Shown here: one piece after another, positions 43,462 through 53,188 of the stretch
Layout of the letters: each line of letters starts with the position of its first letter
How positions within the stretch are numbered: position 1 is the stretch's first letter
NCBI GenBank assembly: GCA_016707115.1
Contig: JADJIH010000004.1
Location: 1 to 64,000, forward strand
DNA from: Ignavibacteriales bacterium
GTDB taxonomy: Bacteria; Bacteroidota; Ignavibacteria; Ignavibacteriales; Ignavibacteriaceae
Length of the DNA: 64,000 nucleotides
Reading direction: 5' to 3'
Translations under genes and position numbers: made by a program
The notes under the pieces: model-generated
Told to the model about the DNA's origin: nothing
Seen by the model: the letters and a program-made list of their open reading frames with translations, nothing else
Database searches by the model: none

Positions 43462-43782
43462 TTACATTGCTGCTTCAAGTTTTTGTTTTAACTGAACTTT
43501 TGGAACAGCACCAATAATAGTATCAACTACTTTTCCACCCTTAAAAATCAATACTGTAGGAATACTTCTTACTCCGTATTTAATAGCACTTTCTTGATTG
43601 TTATCAACATCAAGTTTTCCAATTTTTGCTTTACCTTCAAATTCGCCTGCAAGTTCTTCAACAAATGGAGCAATCATTTTACATGGTCCGCACCATACTG
43701 CCCAAAAATCTACAAGCACCGCTTTGTCTGACTGCAACACTTCAGTACTAAAGTTTTGATCTGTGAATTCCATTGGTTTCAT
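43462..43782 (-). CDS. trxA: Thioredoxin
   Basis: A 106-residue cytoplasmic disulfide reductase with the active site WCGPC (about 31-35), the cis-proline segment RSIPTVLIF (about 73-81), and the normal thioredoxin fold throughout. It donates electrons to ribonucleotide reductase, methionine sulfoxide reductase and others. AAGGA precedes the ATG. It lies 41 bases after the FabL-like gene and may be cotranscribed with it. No signal peptide, so not a secreted TlpA-type protein. Confidence 0.97.
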   Translation of the reverse strand: MKPMEFTDQNFSTEVLQSDKAVLVDFWAVWCGPCKMIAPFVEELAGEFEGKAKIGKLDVDNNQESAIKYGVRSIPTVLIFKGGKVVDTIIGAVPKVQLKQKLEAAM

Positions 43783-43823
43783 TTTAAATCCTTAAAAATT
43801 ATTTGTAACTATAATAAAAGTGA

Positions 43824-44651
43824 TTAAGATTTTTTTCCTTGTCCAACATAGTTAACTATATCTTCTCCGCCATCTGCATGAATCAAACCGCCGGAAATCC
43901 ATTCGCCACCTTCTTTACAAAGCAGTGAAATTACTTTTGCTACATCTTCCGGAGTTGTTAACCTTCCGTGTGGATTTTTTCTTTGCGCGATTTCAATCAT
44001 ATCCAAATTACCAGGAATCTTGCGGAGAGCAGGAGTGTCTGTTACACCAGCCATTATTGAATTGACTGATGCTCCAAATTTACTTCCAAGTTCAACTGAT
44101 AATTGTCTTACGTGAGATTCTAATGCAGATTTTGCAGCTGATACTGCCCCGTAATATGGAATAGCTGAATGACTGCCAGAGCTTGTCATGGCAAATATTC
44201 TAGCGCTTTGAGAAAGCATATTATTAGCAACAACATCCTGAACCCAATAGACAAGTGAGTGTGCCATTACATCTAATGTCATTTCCATTTGAGCTTTGGT
44301 AATTGCCTGTTCAGTTTCACTAGGAACAAATGGTTTGAGTGTACCAAATGCAAGTGAGTGCATAATAACTTTAACTAATGGTTTTCCGTTTAGTAAAGAT
44401 TTAATCTCAGAAATAATTTCATTTCTTTTAAATTCATCGGCAGCATTGGCATTATAGAATATCGCTTCAACGCCTGATGCTTTTATTTCTTTCATTATTC
44501 TTTCAACATTAGGCATAGTAGCCTGTCGATCTAAGTGAACGCCAAGAATATTAAATCCGTCCTTTGCTAATCTTAATGCCGTAGCTTCTCCAAATCCGGA
44601 TGAGGCACCTAAAATCAAAGCCCAGAATTCTTGTTTATCGTTACGTCTCAT
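43824..44651 (-). CDS. Enoyl-ACP reductase-like short-chain dehydrogenase (FabL/FabI type)
   Basis: A 275-residue NAD(P)H-dependent SDR. The nucleotide-binding motif is GASSGFGEATA (about 15-25). The active site is YGAVSAAK (about 165-172), in which Tyr and Lys are separated by six residues, the spacing of enoyl-ACP reductases rather than the YxxxK of ordinary SDRs; the GLIHADGGEDI end also fits. It probably reduces enoyl-ACP in the last step of fatty-acid elongation and looks closest to FabL. Whether it is the main reductase or a second one cannot be told. A good promoter lies upstream. Confidence 0.83.
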   Translation of the reverse strand: MRRNDKQEFWALILGASSGFGEATALRLAKDGFNILGVHLDRQATMPNVERIMKEIKASGVEAIFYNANAADEFKRNEIISEIKSLLNGKPLVKVIMHSLAFGTLKPFVPSETEQAITKAQMEMTLDVMAHSLVYWVQDVVANNMLSQSARIFAMTSSGSHSAIPYYGAVSAAKSALESHVRQLSVELGSKFGASVNSIMAGVTDTPALRKIPGNLDMIEIAQRKNPHGRLTTPEDVAKVISLLCKEGGEWISGGLIHADGGEDIVNYVGQGKKS

Positions 44652-44691
44652 TTAAATGTTTTCCTATAGTTTTATGTTTATAACGGGAACA

Positions 44692-44720
44692 ATAATACAA
44701 AATCGCACTAAGTGAAACAA
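44692..44720 (-). promoter_or_regulatory. Probable promoter of the FabL-like gene; rest of the 307-base divergent gap featureless
   Basis: On the minus strand TTGTTT (44720-44715) is followed after exactly 17 bases by TATTAT (44697-44692), a near-consensus sigma-70 pair, about 40 bases before the ATG. The remaining intergenic sequence (44721-44958) is AT-rich with no ORF, RNA or clear plus-strand promoter seen. Confidence 0.5.
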
Positions 44721-44958
44721 CAATAATTAATTTAGATTTAAATGAAACAAAAGTTATGAATTCTTCTTTTAACCTTGTTTAATGAATGGTGATAATACGA
44801 TAAATGAAATTTTTAAAAAAATTCAATTAAGATCATTGAAAAAGTTCAAATTATATTATTTCAATTTCTGATGATTTACCTTTGATAATTTGCTCTTCGT
44901 AAACTTTAAAATAAGTTATATATATTTCTAAGCATCTTTTAGAAAGCTCATTAACTAT

Positions 44959-46557
44959 ATGAAGAATAACAAAAAAAATAAAAACTCACATTCAGACAAA
45001 CTAAAAAAAATTACTGTTGAACCTTTTTATCTAAGGCATTGGAAAGTTCTATTTTTAATAGTGATCTTAATCGTTTACGGACAAACAATATCTTTTGATT
45101 TTGTGCATTTAGATGATACAAAAATCATTGTTGATAACCACGATAAAATTTCTAAATTGTCTAACATTCCGGATGCATTCGTTACTCAATACGGATTTGA
45201 TCAGGGGTCCCCTTATTATAGGCCGATTATTCTCATCAGCTTTATAATTGATTCACAATTTTCTGGTATAAGTCCGGTGTTTTATCATATCTCAAATATT
45301 ATTTTTCACTATCTCACTGTTTACTTTTTGTTTTTATTGTTTGTAGAGTTAAAAATATCTAAGCAAATAGCTTTTATATTATCACTAATTTTTGCAGTTC
45401 ACCCAGTTTTAACTAATGCAGTGGTTTGGATTGCCGGACGAAATGACTTATTAGCATGTTTATTCAGTGTTTTATCATTTTTATATTTTATTAAATATAC
45501 GGCTAATAGAACAACAAAAAATTTCATACTTCATATCATCTTTTTCCTGATAGCAATTTTATCAAAAGAGGTGTCGTTAATTCTTCCACTATTATTTCTT
45601 ATTTATATATTCTTTTATTATCGAGTTGGATTTAAATTGAGTTATTTATATAAATTTCTCTTAGCATGGGTAGGATCAATTATTTTATTTCAGATAATCA
45701 AATCAAATGTAGTTAGTGAATTAGGCAATCTTACTTATGGAATTCCTGCTATTATTAATAATATTCAAGTTATTCCAGAAATTATATTTAAGATTTTTAT
45801 TCCAATAAATATATCAGTATTACCAACATTTACTTTAACTAAATCCATAATTGGGGCCTTAATTTTCATTACCATCTTATTATTACCACTAGTACGCAAA
45901 TCCTTTGATAAGAAAAATTACTACTTCGGTGTAATTTGGTTTTTAATCTTTGTTCTTCCGGGTTTAGCAATTTATTACGATGATCAATCCTCCAAATTTG
46001 ATTATCTGGATTCAAGAATTTATTTACCAATTATTGGTGTCTTAATTTTTTCTGGTGAGATATTAATGAACTTAAAGATTGATATTGAAAAGAAAAAACA
46101 CCTCTACATTTTTAGTGCAGTACTTATAATAATTTCTGTATTAACGTTTATACAGAGTAATAAATATGAAAATGCAATTGTTTTTGCGGAAAGTGCAGTA
46201 CTTAGTAATCCACAGAAACCTTTTTTCTATCATAAGCTTGCTGATTACTACTTTGAAGTAAGAGATTATCCTAAAGCTATTTTTTACATAAAGAATGCCA
46301 TTCAATTAGACCCAAAAAATTCTTTGTATTATAAAAACTTAATCCTCGCATATTCAAACATTAAAGAATACGACAACGCTGTAAATGCGATATATGAAGC
46401 ATTAAAACTCACTCCCAACAATCCCGAACTCATAAGAGGATTAATGATTATTTATTATAAAAAGGGAGATAAAAGAAACGCATTGCGAATTGCTAATGAA
46501 TATAAATCACAAGGGGGAATCGTTGATAGAGAATTTTATGAAATGCTTAACAAGTAA
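44959..46557 (+). CDS. Membrane protein with C-terminal TPR repeats, TMTC/glycosyltransferase-like
   Basis: A 532-residue protein with a short basic head, about ten membrane helices (residues 30-400), and TPR repeats at the C-terminus (about 420-530, for example AIFYIKNAIQLDPKNSLYYKNL). The first extracytoplasmic loop FVHLDDTKIIVDNHDKI with an acidic pair, and HPVLTNAVVWIAGRNDLLA, fit the TMTC-type proteins related to O-mannosyltransferases of the GT-C fold. It may transfer a sugar from a lipid carrier to proteins outside the membrane. The substrate is unknown. It is monocistronic and converges on dnaE. Confidence 0.78.
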   Translation: MKNNKKNKNSHSDKLKKITVEPFYLRHWKVLFLIVILIVYGQTISFDFVHLDDTKIIVDNHDKISKLSNIPDAFVTQYGFDQGSPYYRPIILISFIIDSQFSGISPVFYHISNIIFHYLTVYFLFLLFVELKISKQIAFILSLIFAVHPVLTNAVVWIAGRNDLLACLFSVLSFLYFIKYTANRTTKNFILHIIFFLIAILSKEVSLILPLLFLIYIFFYYRVGFKLSYLYKFLLAWVGSIILFQIIKSNVVSELGNLTYGIPAIINNIQVIPEIIFKIFIPINISVLPTFTLTKSIIGALIFITILLLPLVRKSFDKKNYYFGVIWFLIFVLPGLAIYYDDQSSKFDYLDSRIYLPIIGVLIFSGEILMNLKIDIEKKKHLYIFSAVLIIISVLTFIQSNKYENAIVFAESAVLSNPQKPFFYHKLADYYFEVRDYPKAIFYIKNAIQLDPKNSLYYKNLILAYSNIKEYDNAVNAIYEALKLTPNNPELIRGLMIIYYKKGDKRNALRIANEYKSQGGIVDREFYEMLNK

Positions 46558-46577
46558 TTTTTATAAATTATTATGTG

Positions 46578-49500
46578 TTATTTTGATTTTAATATCACAC
46601 ATTCTTCCCCAAATATTTCTGAAAGTGATTTTAACAGCTCATTTGTTATTTTTATACGGATTTCCTGAAGTGAAAATAATTTTCCCTTATCATTTCCATT
46701 TTCAGTTAAATTTATAAAAACAGGAATATTTCCTTCATGGTTCAATAAAATACTTTTTAGTTCTATAAGCTTTGCTGATGAAATTTTTTCTTTACTTATT
46801 TGAAGTTTTAAACTTTCTGTTAGTTCATTTGCAATTTTTTTCATTGGAATAACTTTATTCACTTGCATTTTTACAGCATCTCCGCTGCTTTCAAGAGTAC
46901 CAATGGCAAACACCGGTTCCTCATCTTCTACAAATTTTCCAAATTCATCATATGCTTTTGAGAACATCAGGCATTCGCAGCTTCCGGTTAGATCATCAAG
47001 TTTAAAGAAAGCCATTGTTCGGCCTGATTTATCAAACTTAGTTTTAAGTTCCGTTACAACACCGCAAACTCTCACATCACTTTTTTCAATTACATCCTCT
47101 GTTTCTCCAAGGTGAATTGTAGCAAAAGAATTAAACTCTAATTCATATCTTCGCAAAGGATGATCTGTTAAATAAAATCCAATTACTTTTCTTTCCTGTG
47201 CAAGAAATTCCTTTTCTGTCCAAGGTTTTACATTCGGTAAGTCTGGTTCTTTAAGCTGAACTTCTTCAGCTTCACCAAATAGTGAATCGCTTGAAAGCAT
47301 TTTTGAGTTTTGGATTTTGTGTGCATAGTCTAATGCAGATTCAATAACTTCAAAAAGCTGTGCACGATTTTTATTCATTGAATAAAATGCACCGGCAAGA
47401 ACCAATCCTTCTAATGCACGTTTTGATACGATTCTGTTATCAGTGTTTGCACAAAAATCATAGATAGTCTTAAAGTCTCTGCCAAGATTATTTCTTGCAT
47501 TTATAATTTCTTTAACTGCGGGAACACCAACATTTTTAATTGCAGACATTCCAAATTTTATTTTCCCATTCTCTGCTTCAAAATGTAAAGATGGATTGTT
47601 TACATCAGGAGGTAGAACTTCTATTTTCAGTTTACGGCAATCATCGAGAAACTTTGTTACTTTATCTGTGTTTTCAAATTCGTTTTTTAAGTTGGCAGCT
47701 AAAAACTCTGCAGGATAATGTGCTTTTAGATAAGCTGTTTGATATGCAATAAAACTATAAGCAACAGCATGACTTTTATTAAATCCGTAGTTCGCAAATT
47801 TGAAAATGGTTTCAAAAATTTCATTTGCATTTTTTTTATCAACACCGTTTTTAATTGCACCATCAACAAAAACTATTTTTTGATCTTCCATTACTTTCAG
47901 ATCTTTTTTACCCATTGCTCTTCTGAGAAGATCAGCATCAGCCAGACTCATTCCGCCAACTTTATTAGCTAGTTGAATAACCTGTTCCTGGTAAACTATA
48001 ATTCCGTATGTTTCTTTTAAAATTGGCTCAAGAATCTTGTGTGAATATTTAACTTCTTTTCTACCAAACTTTCGATCAATAAAATCATCAATAAATTCCA
48101 TTGGTCCTGGACGGTACAATGCGTTCATCGCAGCAAGATCATTTAAACTTGTTGGATGAAGCTGCTTTAAATACTCACGCATCGGGCCAGACTCAAACTG
48201 GAACACGCCGGTTGTTTGTCCTTTTGCAAACAACGAAAAAGTTTTTTCGTCATCAAGAGGTACATCATCAATATCAATTACTACATTATGATTTTTCTTA
48301 ATCATATCAATCGCATCACGAATAATCGTTAAGGTGCGCAATCCAAGAAAATCCATCTTTAACAATCCGGCATTTTCTATATCCTTCATCGTGTACTGAG
48401 TAACGATATCCTGCTGGGATACAGCGTTTGCAAGCGGTACATATTTACTAACCTCATCTGGAGCAATAACAACTCCCGCAGCATGCTTAGAAGCATTACG
48501 ATTCATTCCTTCAAGCACTCTTGCATACTTAATAAGATTTTGGATATCAGTTTCGTTTGATTCTTTTACCCATTTCAAATCAGGTACTTCTGCCAAAGCC
48601 TGATCAATAGAATACACTTTGCCAAACTTGGATGGAATAAATTTTGTAATCTTGTTAACTGTTGGGATTGGAATTTTTAAAACTCGAGCAACATCACGCA
48701 AAACAGCTTTTGAAGTTAATTTGTTAAAAGTAATAATCTGGCTAACGCATTCAGCACCATATTTTTCTCGCACATAATCAATCACATCACCACGCTGATC
48801 ATCTGCAAAATCAACATCAATATCGGGCATTGATCTTCTTGCAGGATTTAAAAATCTTTCAAACAATAAATCATATTTTAAAGGATCTACATTTGTAATT
48901 CCTAAAGCATACGCCACAATACTTCCCGCGGCGCTTCCTCTTCCAGGGCCAACAGGAATATTTCGATCTTTAGCAGCGTTAATAAAATCTGCAACAACTA
49001 AAAAGTAACCGGGAAAACCCATTTCATTTATTGTTTTGATTTCAAAATTAAATCGGTCTTCAATTTCCGGAGTGATAACTTTAAACTTTTTTTCCAATCC
49101 TTGTCTGGCAAGTAATTCCATATACTCATCAAGATTTTTTGCTTTGGATTCTTTTGGAATTGGAAAGTTTGGAAAGTGATGTCCTTCAAAATCAAGTTTA
49201 AGATCTATCTTTTCTTCAATCTCAAGTGTATGTTCAATTGCACCTTTATACTTCTTAAAAATCTTTGTCATCTCATCAGAAGATTTGAAATAAACCTGAT
49301 CCGTTCCATATCTTAATTGTGTATAATCAGCACCGTTTTTATCTGATAAGAGCAAAAGAATATTATGAGCAATAGCATGTTCGTGTTCGATGTAATGGCA
49401 ATCATTTGTTGCAACTAGTTTTATTCCCAATTCTTTTGAAAGCTTTGGCATCCCTTCAAGAATCGGTTTATCAACATCCATTCCGTGATCTTGAATTTCT

Positions 49501-50039
49501 AAATAGAAATCGTCTTCAAAAATATCTTTGAATTTTTTTGCAACTTCGCGTGCTTTTTCATAATTGCCATTAACAAGATGTGTTGATACAACTCCGCCGG
49601 CACATGCAGTTGTACAAATTAATCCTTCGCGATATTGTTTTAATATTTCAAGATCGATTCGTGGTTTATAATAAAATCCTTCAGTGTGTCCGAGTGTGGA
49701 AAGACGAGAAAGATTATCATAACCTTGTTTGTTTTTTGCAAGAAGGATTAAGTGATTGTAATGTTTGGATTTTTTCTTGTTGTTTACTTCTTCAGCTTTT
49801 GCTCGATCAAAACGGCTTCCTTCAACAACGATGTAAGCTTCCATACCAAGAATTGGTTTGATACCTTCTTTTTTCGCCTTGTTGTAAAACTCTGCAGCAC
49901 CGTACATAACTCCATGATCTGTAATTGCAACAGATTTCATATTATGTTTTTTGGCTGCTTTAATTAGTCCATCAACAGTGCAAGCACCATCTTGAAGACT
50001 ATAATGTGTGTGGTTGTGAAGATGAATAAAATCGGACAT
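46578..50039 (-). CDS. dnaE: DNA polymerase III alpha subunit
   Basis: Replicative polymerase of family C. The 1153-residue protein has an N-terminal PHP domain (LHNHTHYSLQDG, about 7-18), the catalytic PDIDVDFADDQRG (about 405-417) with the metal-binding aspartates, the fingers and helix-hairpin-helix regions, and an OB-fold (about 1000-1070, VRVCGVVTELKTKFDKSGRT). The intact C-terminus is of ordinary DnaE1 length. It is preceded by a 289-base gap containing a dispersed repeat and converges on the TMTC-like gene, from which it is separated by 20 bases. Confidence 0.98.
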   Translation of the reverse strand: MSDFIHLHNHTHYSLQDGACTVDGLIKAAKKHNMKSVAITDHGVMYGAAEFYNKAKKEGIKPILGMEAYIVVEGSRFDRAKAEEVNNKKKSKHYNHLILLAKNKQGYDNLSRLSTLGHTEGFYYKPRIDLEILKQYREGLICTTACAGGVVSTHLVNGNYEKAREVAKKFKDIFEDDFYLEIQDHGMDVDKPILEGMPKLSKELGIKLVATNDCHYIEHEHAIAHNILLLLSDKNGADYTQLRYGTDQVYFKSSDEMTKIFKKYKGAIEHTLEIEEKIDLKLDFEGHHFPNFPIPKESKAKNLDEYMELLARQGLEKKFKVITPEIEDRFNFEIKTINEMGFPGYFLVVADFINAAKDRNIPVGPGRGSAAGSIVAYALGITNVDPLKYDLLFERFLNPARRSMPDIDVDFADDQRGDVIDYVREKYGAECVSQIITFNKLTSKAVLRDVARVLKIPIPTVNKITKFIPSKFGKVYSIDQALAEVPDLKWVKESNETDIQNLIKYARVLEGMNRNASKHAAGVVIAPDEVSKYVPLANAVSQQDIVTQYTMKDIENAGLLKMDFLGLRTLTIIRDAIDMIKKNHNVVIDIDDVPLDDEKTFSLFAKGQTTGVFQFESGPMREYLKQLHPTSLNDLAAMNALYRPGPMEFIDDFIDRKFGRKEVKYSHKILEPILKETYGIIVYQEQVIQLANKVGGMSLADADLLRRAMGKKDLKVMEDQKIVFVDGAIKNGVDKKNANEIFETIFKFANYGFNKSHAVAYSFIAYQTAYLKAHYPAEFLAANLKNEFENTDKVTKFLDDCRKLKIEVLPPDVNNPSLHFEAENGKIKFGMSAIKNVGVPAVKEIINARNNLGRDFKTIYDFCANTDNRIVSKRALEGLVLAGAFYSMNKNRAQLFEVIESALDYAHKIQNSKMLSSDSLFGEAEEVQLKEPDLPNVKPWTEKEFLAQERKVIGFYLTDHPLRRYELEFNSFATIHLGETEDVIEKSDVRVCGVVTELKTKFDKSGRTMAFFKLDDLTGSCECLMFSKAYDEFGKFVEDEEPVFAIGTLESSGDAVKMQVNKVIPMKKIANELTESLKLQISKEKISSAKLIELKSILLNHEGNIPVFINLTENGNDKGKLFSLQEIRIKITNELLKSLSEIFGEECVILKSK

Positions 50040-50085
50040 CGTATATCAATATTAAATTATCATTAGTAAAATATTTAATAACACA

Positions 50086-50117
50086 ATGTCATCCTGAGCC
50101 TGTCGAAGGATGAATCT
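50086..50117. repeat. Dispersed repeat (TGTCATCCTGAG...GAAGGATGA type)
   Basis: TGTCATCCTGAGCCTGTCGAAGGATGAATC matches in form a common bacterial intergenic palindromic repeat with ATCCT/AGGAT arms. It lies upstream of dnaE. The rest of the 50040-50328 gap is AT-rich; a TTGACA at 50246 faces the wrong way for either flanking gene. Confidence 0.6.
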
Positions 50118-50328
50118 CAAAATTCATTCTTAGAAAAGATCAAAATAACAGAAAAATTTTATAATAAATTTTGCAAGTGCTAATCGAAGTTAATGAAATT
50201 GAAAATGAAAATCTAAGTGGGAAAAATTTATTTCATAAACTCTTGACAGAAATTTTTTTTTACTTTTCACTAAATATTCCATCACTCCAACATTACATTC
50301 ACTATGCGCCATGCTCTACTCTTTGAGC

Positions 50329-50787
50329 TCACTTCTTCCCAGTATGCCCAAATCCACCTTCACCACGATTAGAAGAATTTAAATCATTTACTAACATAAT
50401 TTTAGCTGTATAAACTTTTGAAACTATCAATTGTGCTATTCTATCACCTTTTGATATTTTAAAATCTTCCTTACCAAAGTTCATTAAAATAACTTTTATC
50501 TCGCCGCGATAATCAGAATCAATTGTACCTGGTGAATTTAGTATTCCGATACTATGATTTGCAGCTAATCCGCTTCTTGGTCTAACCTGAATTTCATATC
50601 CCAAAGGTATTTCAACCGAAATATCTGTTGGAATCAACTCAACTTTTCCTGGCTGAAGAATTACATAATCTTTAATTGCGGCACGAATATCCATTCCTGC
50701 ACTGCCAGATGTAGCATAATAGGGTAATGGCACATCAAGAAAGTCTTCACTTAATCTTTTAACTTTTATTTTAATTTTATCAGTCAT
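50329..50787 (-). CDS. dut: dUTP diphosphatase
   Basis: Hydrolyses dUTP to dUMP and pyrophosphate, keeping uracil out of DNA and feeding thymidylate synthesis; a homotrimer. The 152-residue protein has all five motifs: SAGMDIRA (about 29-36), RPRSGLA (about 69-75), GTIDSDYRGEIKV (about 86-98), GDRIAQLIV (about 113-121) and the mobile C-terminal RGEGGFGHTG (about 141-150). The ATG is adjacent to the flippase stop (1 base), so it shares that transcript. Confidence 0.97.
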   Translation of the reverse strand: MTDKIKIKVKRLSEDFLDVPLPYYATSGSAGMDIRAAIKDYVILQPGKVELIPTDISVEIPLGYEIQVRPRSGLAANHSIGILNSPGTIDSDYRGEIKVILMNFGKEDFKISKGDRIAQLIVSKVYTAKIMLVNDLNSSNRGEGGFGHTGKK

Positions 50788-52242
50788 TTATCTCCGTAAC
50801 AATTTAGTTTTAATAAAATTCATTTCGCTCTTTTCAAATACTTGCATAAAAATGTAAGCAATAAAAATAATTGCAAGAATTATTTTGTAATAGATAAGTA
50901 AAAATCCACCATACATTAATAAATAGTAAACTGTTCCAACAAAAGTTACTGCAAGAGTAATTTTTGCAAGTTTTAAATAATCATAATTTATCTTATAAAA
51001 CCTTTGTGTTACAATGTAATAACCTGAAGCCATAACAATATAGCTTAATAAAGTTGCAAGTGCAGCACCCATAATATTTAGCTGCGGAATTAATATATAA
51101 TTTGCCACAATATTTGTTAAAGCACCAAGTCCGGCAACTAATGGAGCATAAATACTTTTTTCTTCAATATAAATTCCTGCTGAAAATACTACGTATAGGC
51201 CATTAAACAAGTAAGCAAGAAGTATAACAGGAACTATGTATAAACCTTCCCAAAACTTTGACCCAATAATTGAATATCCAAAAAGGTTTATTTGAACAAT
51301 ATCAGAAATGAAAAGAGATAAAAGCACCAGCATCAAACTTCCAATAATTGTAAAGTAAATAAGCACTTTTGAAAATAATTCTTTTGCGTTTTCTTCTTTT
51401 GCATTTGTTAAAAAGAAAGGCTGCCATGCATACTGAAACATATTTACAAACAGCATCATAAAAATGCCGAGTTTATAATTTGCTTTATAAATTCCAACAG
51501 TATCAACATCTGTTAATTTTTCAAGTATTGGTGCATCGATTACCTGCACTAACATCATTCCCAATCCTGCGGGCAAGTAAGGCAATCCAAATTTTAATAA
51601 TCTATTAAATAAAACTTTATGAAAACTAAATTTAATATTCTTAAGTATAGTTGGAGTTAAAAGTAAGAATGATAAAACTGACGCAGCCAGATTACTTATA
51701 AATATCGCCTCAATTCCCCATTTAAGTTTTAAAATTAAAAAGACATTAAGAGTGATGTTGAAAACAATACTTAGAATTTTTATTAGCGAAAATAATTTAG
51801 CTTTCTTTTCAAGTCGTAATTTTAAAAATGGGATTACAACATTAGCATCAACAAATAATATTAGAGCAGTAAGTGTGATGATGTAGTTTAAGTTTGATTT
51901 TAATTCAACAAATTCAGCAATCGGCTTTTGTAAAAATATTAACATCCCGCCAATGAAAATTGAAGTTAGTAAAACACTAAAGTATGGAGTTGAAAAATTA
52001 TCTTTTTCATCGCCAACATCTTTGAATGCAGAATACTTTAAGAAAGCTGCATCCATGCCATAAATAAAAATAATATTGAATAATGCGATGTATGAATAGA
52101 CAAGAATTACAACACCGTAATCAGCAGGAGAAAAAACATTTGTGTAAAATGGTACAAGAATAAAATTTAGAAATCTGCCCAGCATCGTGCTGATGCCATA
52201 AATAGCAGTATCCTTAGTTAGTTCTTTTAATTTTTCTTTCAT
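50788..52242 (-). CDS. Oligosaccharide flippase / polysaccharide biosynthesis protein
   Basis: A 484-residue inner-membrane protein of the MOP superfamily (RfbX/Wzx-like) with about 14 helices, typical of lipid-linked sugar flippases. The N-terminal YGISTMLGRFLNFILVPFYTNVFSPADYGVV segment (split here for length; residues about 15-45) is the family hallmark. It starts 7 bases after the nadC reading frame would end and is followed immediately by dut. A second flippase of the same superfamily lies at the right end of the window. Confidence 0.87.
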   Translation of the reverse strand: MKEKLKELTKDTAIYGISTMLGRFLNFILVPFYTNVFSPADYGVVILVYSYIALFNIIFIYGMDAAFLKYSAFKDVGDEKDNFSTPYFSVLLTSIFIGGMLIFLQKPIAEFVELKSNLNYIITLTALILFVDANVVIPFLKLRLEKKAKLFSLIKILSIVFNITLNVFLILKLKWGIEAIFISNLAASVLSFLLLTPTILKNIKFSFHKVLFNRLLKFGLPYLPAGLGMMLVQVIDAPILEKLTDVDTVGIYKANYKLGIFMMLFVNMFQYAWQPFFLTNAKEENAKELFSKVLIYFTIIGSLMLVLLSLFISDIVQINLFGYSIIGSKFWEGLYIVPVILLAYLFNGLYVVFSAGIYIEEKSIYAPLVAGLGALTNIVANYILIPQLNIMGAALATLLSYIVMASGYYIVTQRFYKINYDYLKLAKITLAVTFVGTVYYLLMYGGFLLIYYKIILAIIFIAYIFMQVFEKSEMNFIKTKLLRR

Positions 52243-52248
52243 TAGATT

Positions 52249-53096
52249 TTAGAGAGTAATCTCAAGTGAGATATCCAAAGCTTTTACGCTATGTGTTAAT
52301 GCACCAACAGAAATAAAATCAACTCCGGTTTCTGCAATTGATTTTACCGTTTCTAAGTTTACTCCGCCTGATGCTTCAATTTTATCGTACCATTAATTAT
52401 TTTGACAGCTTTTTTCATTTCATCAATGTCAAAATTATCGAGCATAATTATATCAGCTTTTGTTTTAATCGCTTCTTCAACTTCCTTTAGATTTTTTGTT
52501 TCAACTTCAATCTTAAATTTTGTGCGATGTTTTTTATTATACTTTACACACGTTTCAACAGCTTTTGTGATTGAGCCTGCAACTTCAATATGATTATCTT
52601 TAATTAAAAACATATCATACAAACCAATTCGATGATTTGCGCATCCCCCGAGTTTAACAGCTAGCTTATCTAAAGTACGCAAACCAGGAACAGTTTTTCT
52701 GGTATCAATAACTTTTGCTTTTGTGTGCTTAACCATTTCAGAATAGTTGTTTGCTGATGTTGCTATGCCGCTCATTCGTTGCAAAAAATTTAATGCAGTT
52801 CTTTCTGCAGTTAGTAATGATTGAGCTTTGCCTGAAACTATTGCAGCAACATCACCATATTTTACTTTAGAACCATCTTTAATTTTGATTTCAAATTTTA
52901 TTTTGGGATCAACAGATTTAAAGACTGCTTTTGCAATTTCTAACCCTGCAATAATCCCTTCGGCCTTTACAAGAAATTCTCCAATGGCTTTTTTGGATTT
53001 TGAAATCGTGGCTTTAGTTGTGATGTCTCCGTTTTTAACATCTTCCTGCAGAGCGTTTTTGATAAGTTTCAAAGTTGTTTTATCGGTTTTATTCAT
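52249..53096 (-). CDS. nadC: Nicotinate-nucleotide diphosphorylase (frameshifted near C-terminus)
   Basis: Converts quinolinate and PRPP to nicotinate mononucleotide in de novo NAD synthesis. Motifs are LTAERTALNFLQRMSGIAT (about 92-110), DTRKTVPGLR (about 129-138), GGCANHRIGLYD (about 149-160) and LIKDNHIE (about 163-170). After NGTIKL the frame stops at 52359, but the next frame continues KIEASGGVNLETVKSIA and ISVGALTHSVKALDISLEI to a stop at 52249-52251, the normal NadC C-terminus. Adding one base to the four-T run at 52380-52383 (minus-strand A) restores a 282-residue enzyme. An assembly error is likely; otherwise the enzyme lacks its last active-site region. Confidence 0.88.
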
Positions 53097-53103
53097 ATTT
53101 TTT

Positions 53104-53126
53104 GCAGGTTGAAACCTGCGCTACGA
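53104..53126. repeat. Short dispersed palindrome upstream of nadC
   Basis: GCAGGTT-GA-AACCTGC (53104-53119) followed by GCTACG resembles the common GTAGCGCAGGTTTCAACCTGC repeat in reverse orientation. Located immediately upstream of the nadC ATG, it could form a hairpin in the leader. Confidence 0.5.
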
Positions 53127-53188
53127 AATTTGATTTATTATTTTTTTAAAGTATGACAATATTTTATTAATTATAATCTAAATAAAAG

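Noticed and set aside
50246..50290. TTGACA followed by T-rich sequence as a promoter
   Set aside because: It faces the plus strand, where no gene starts; the -10 is not convincing.
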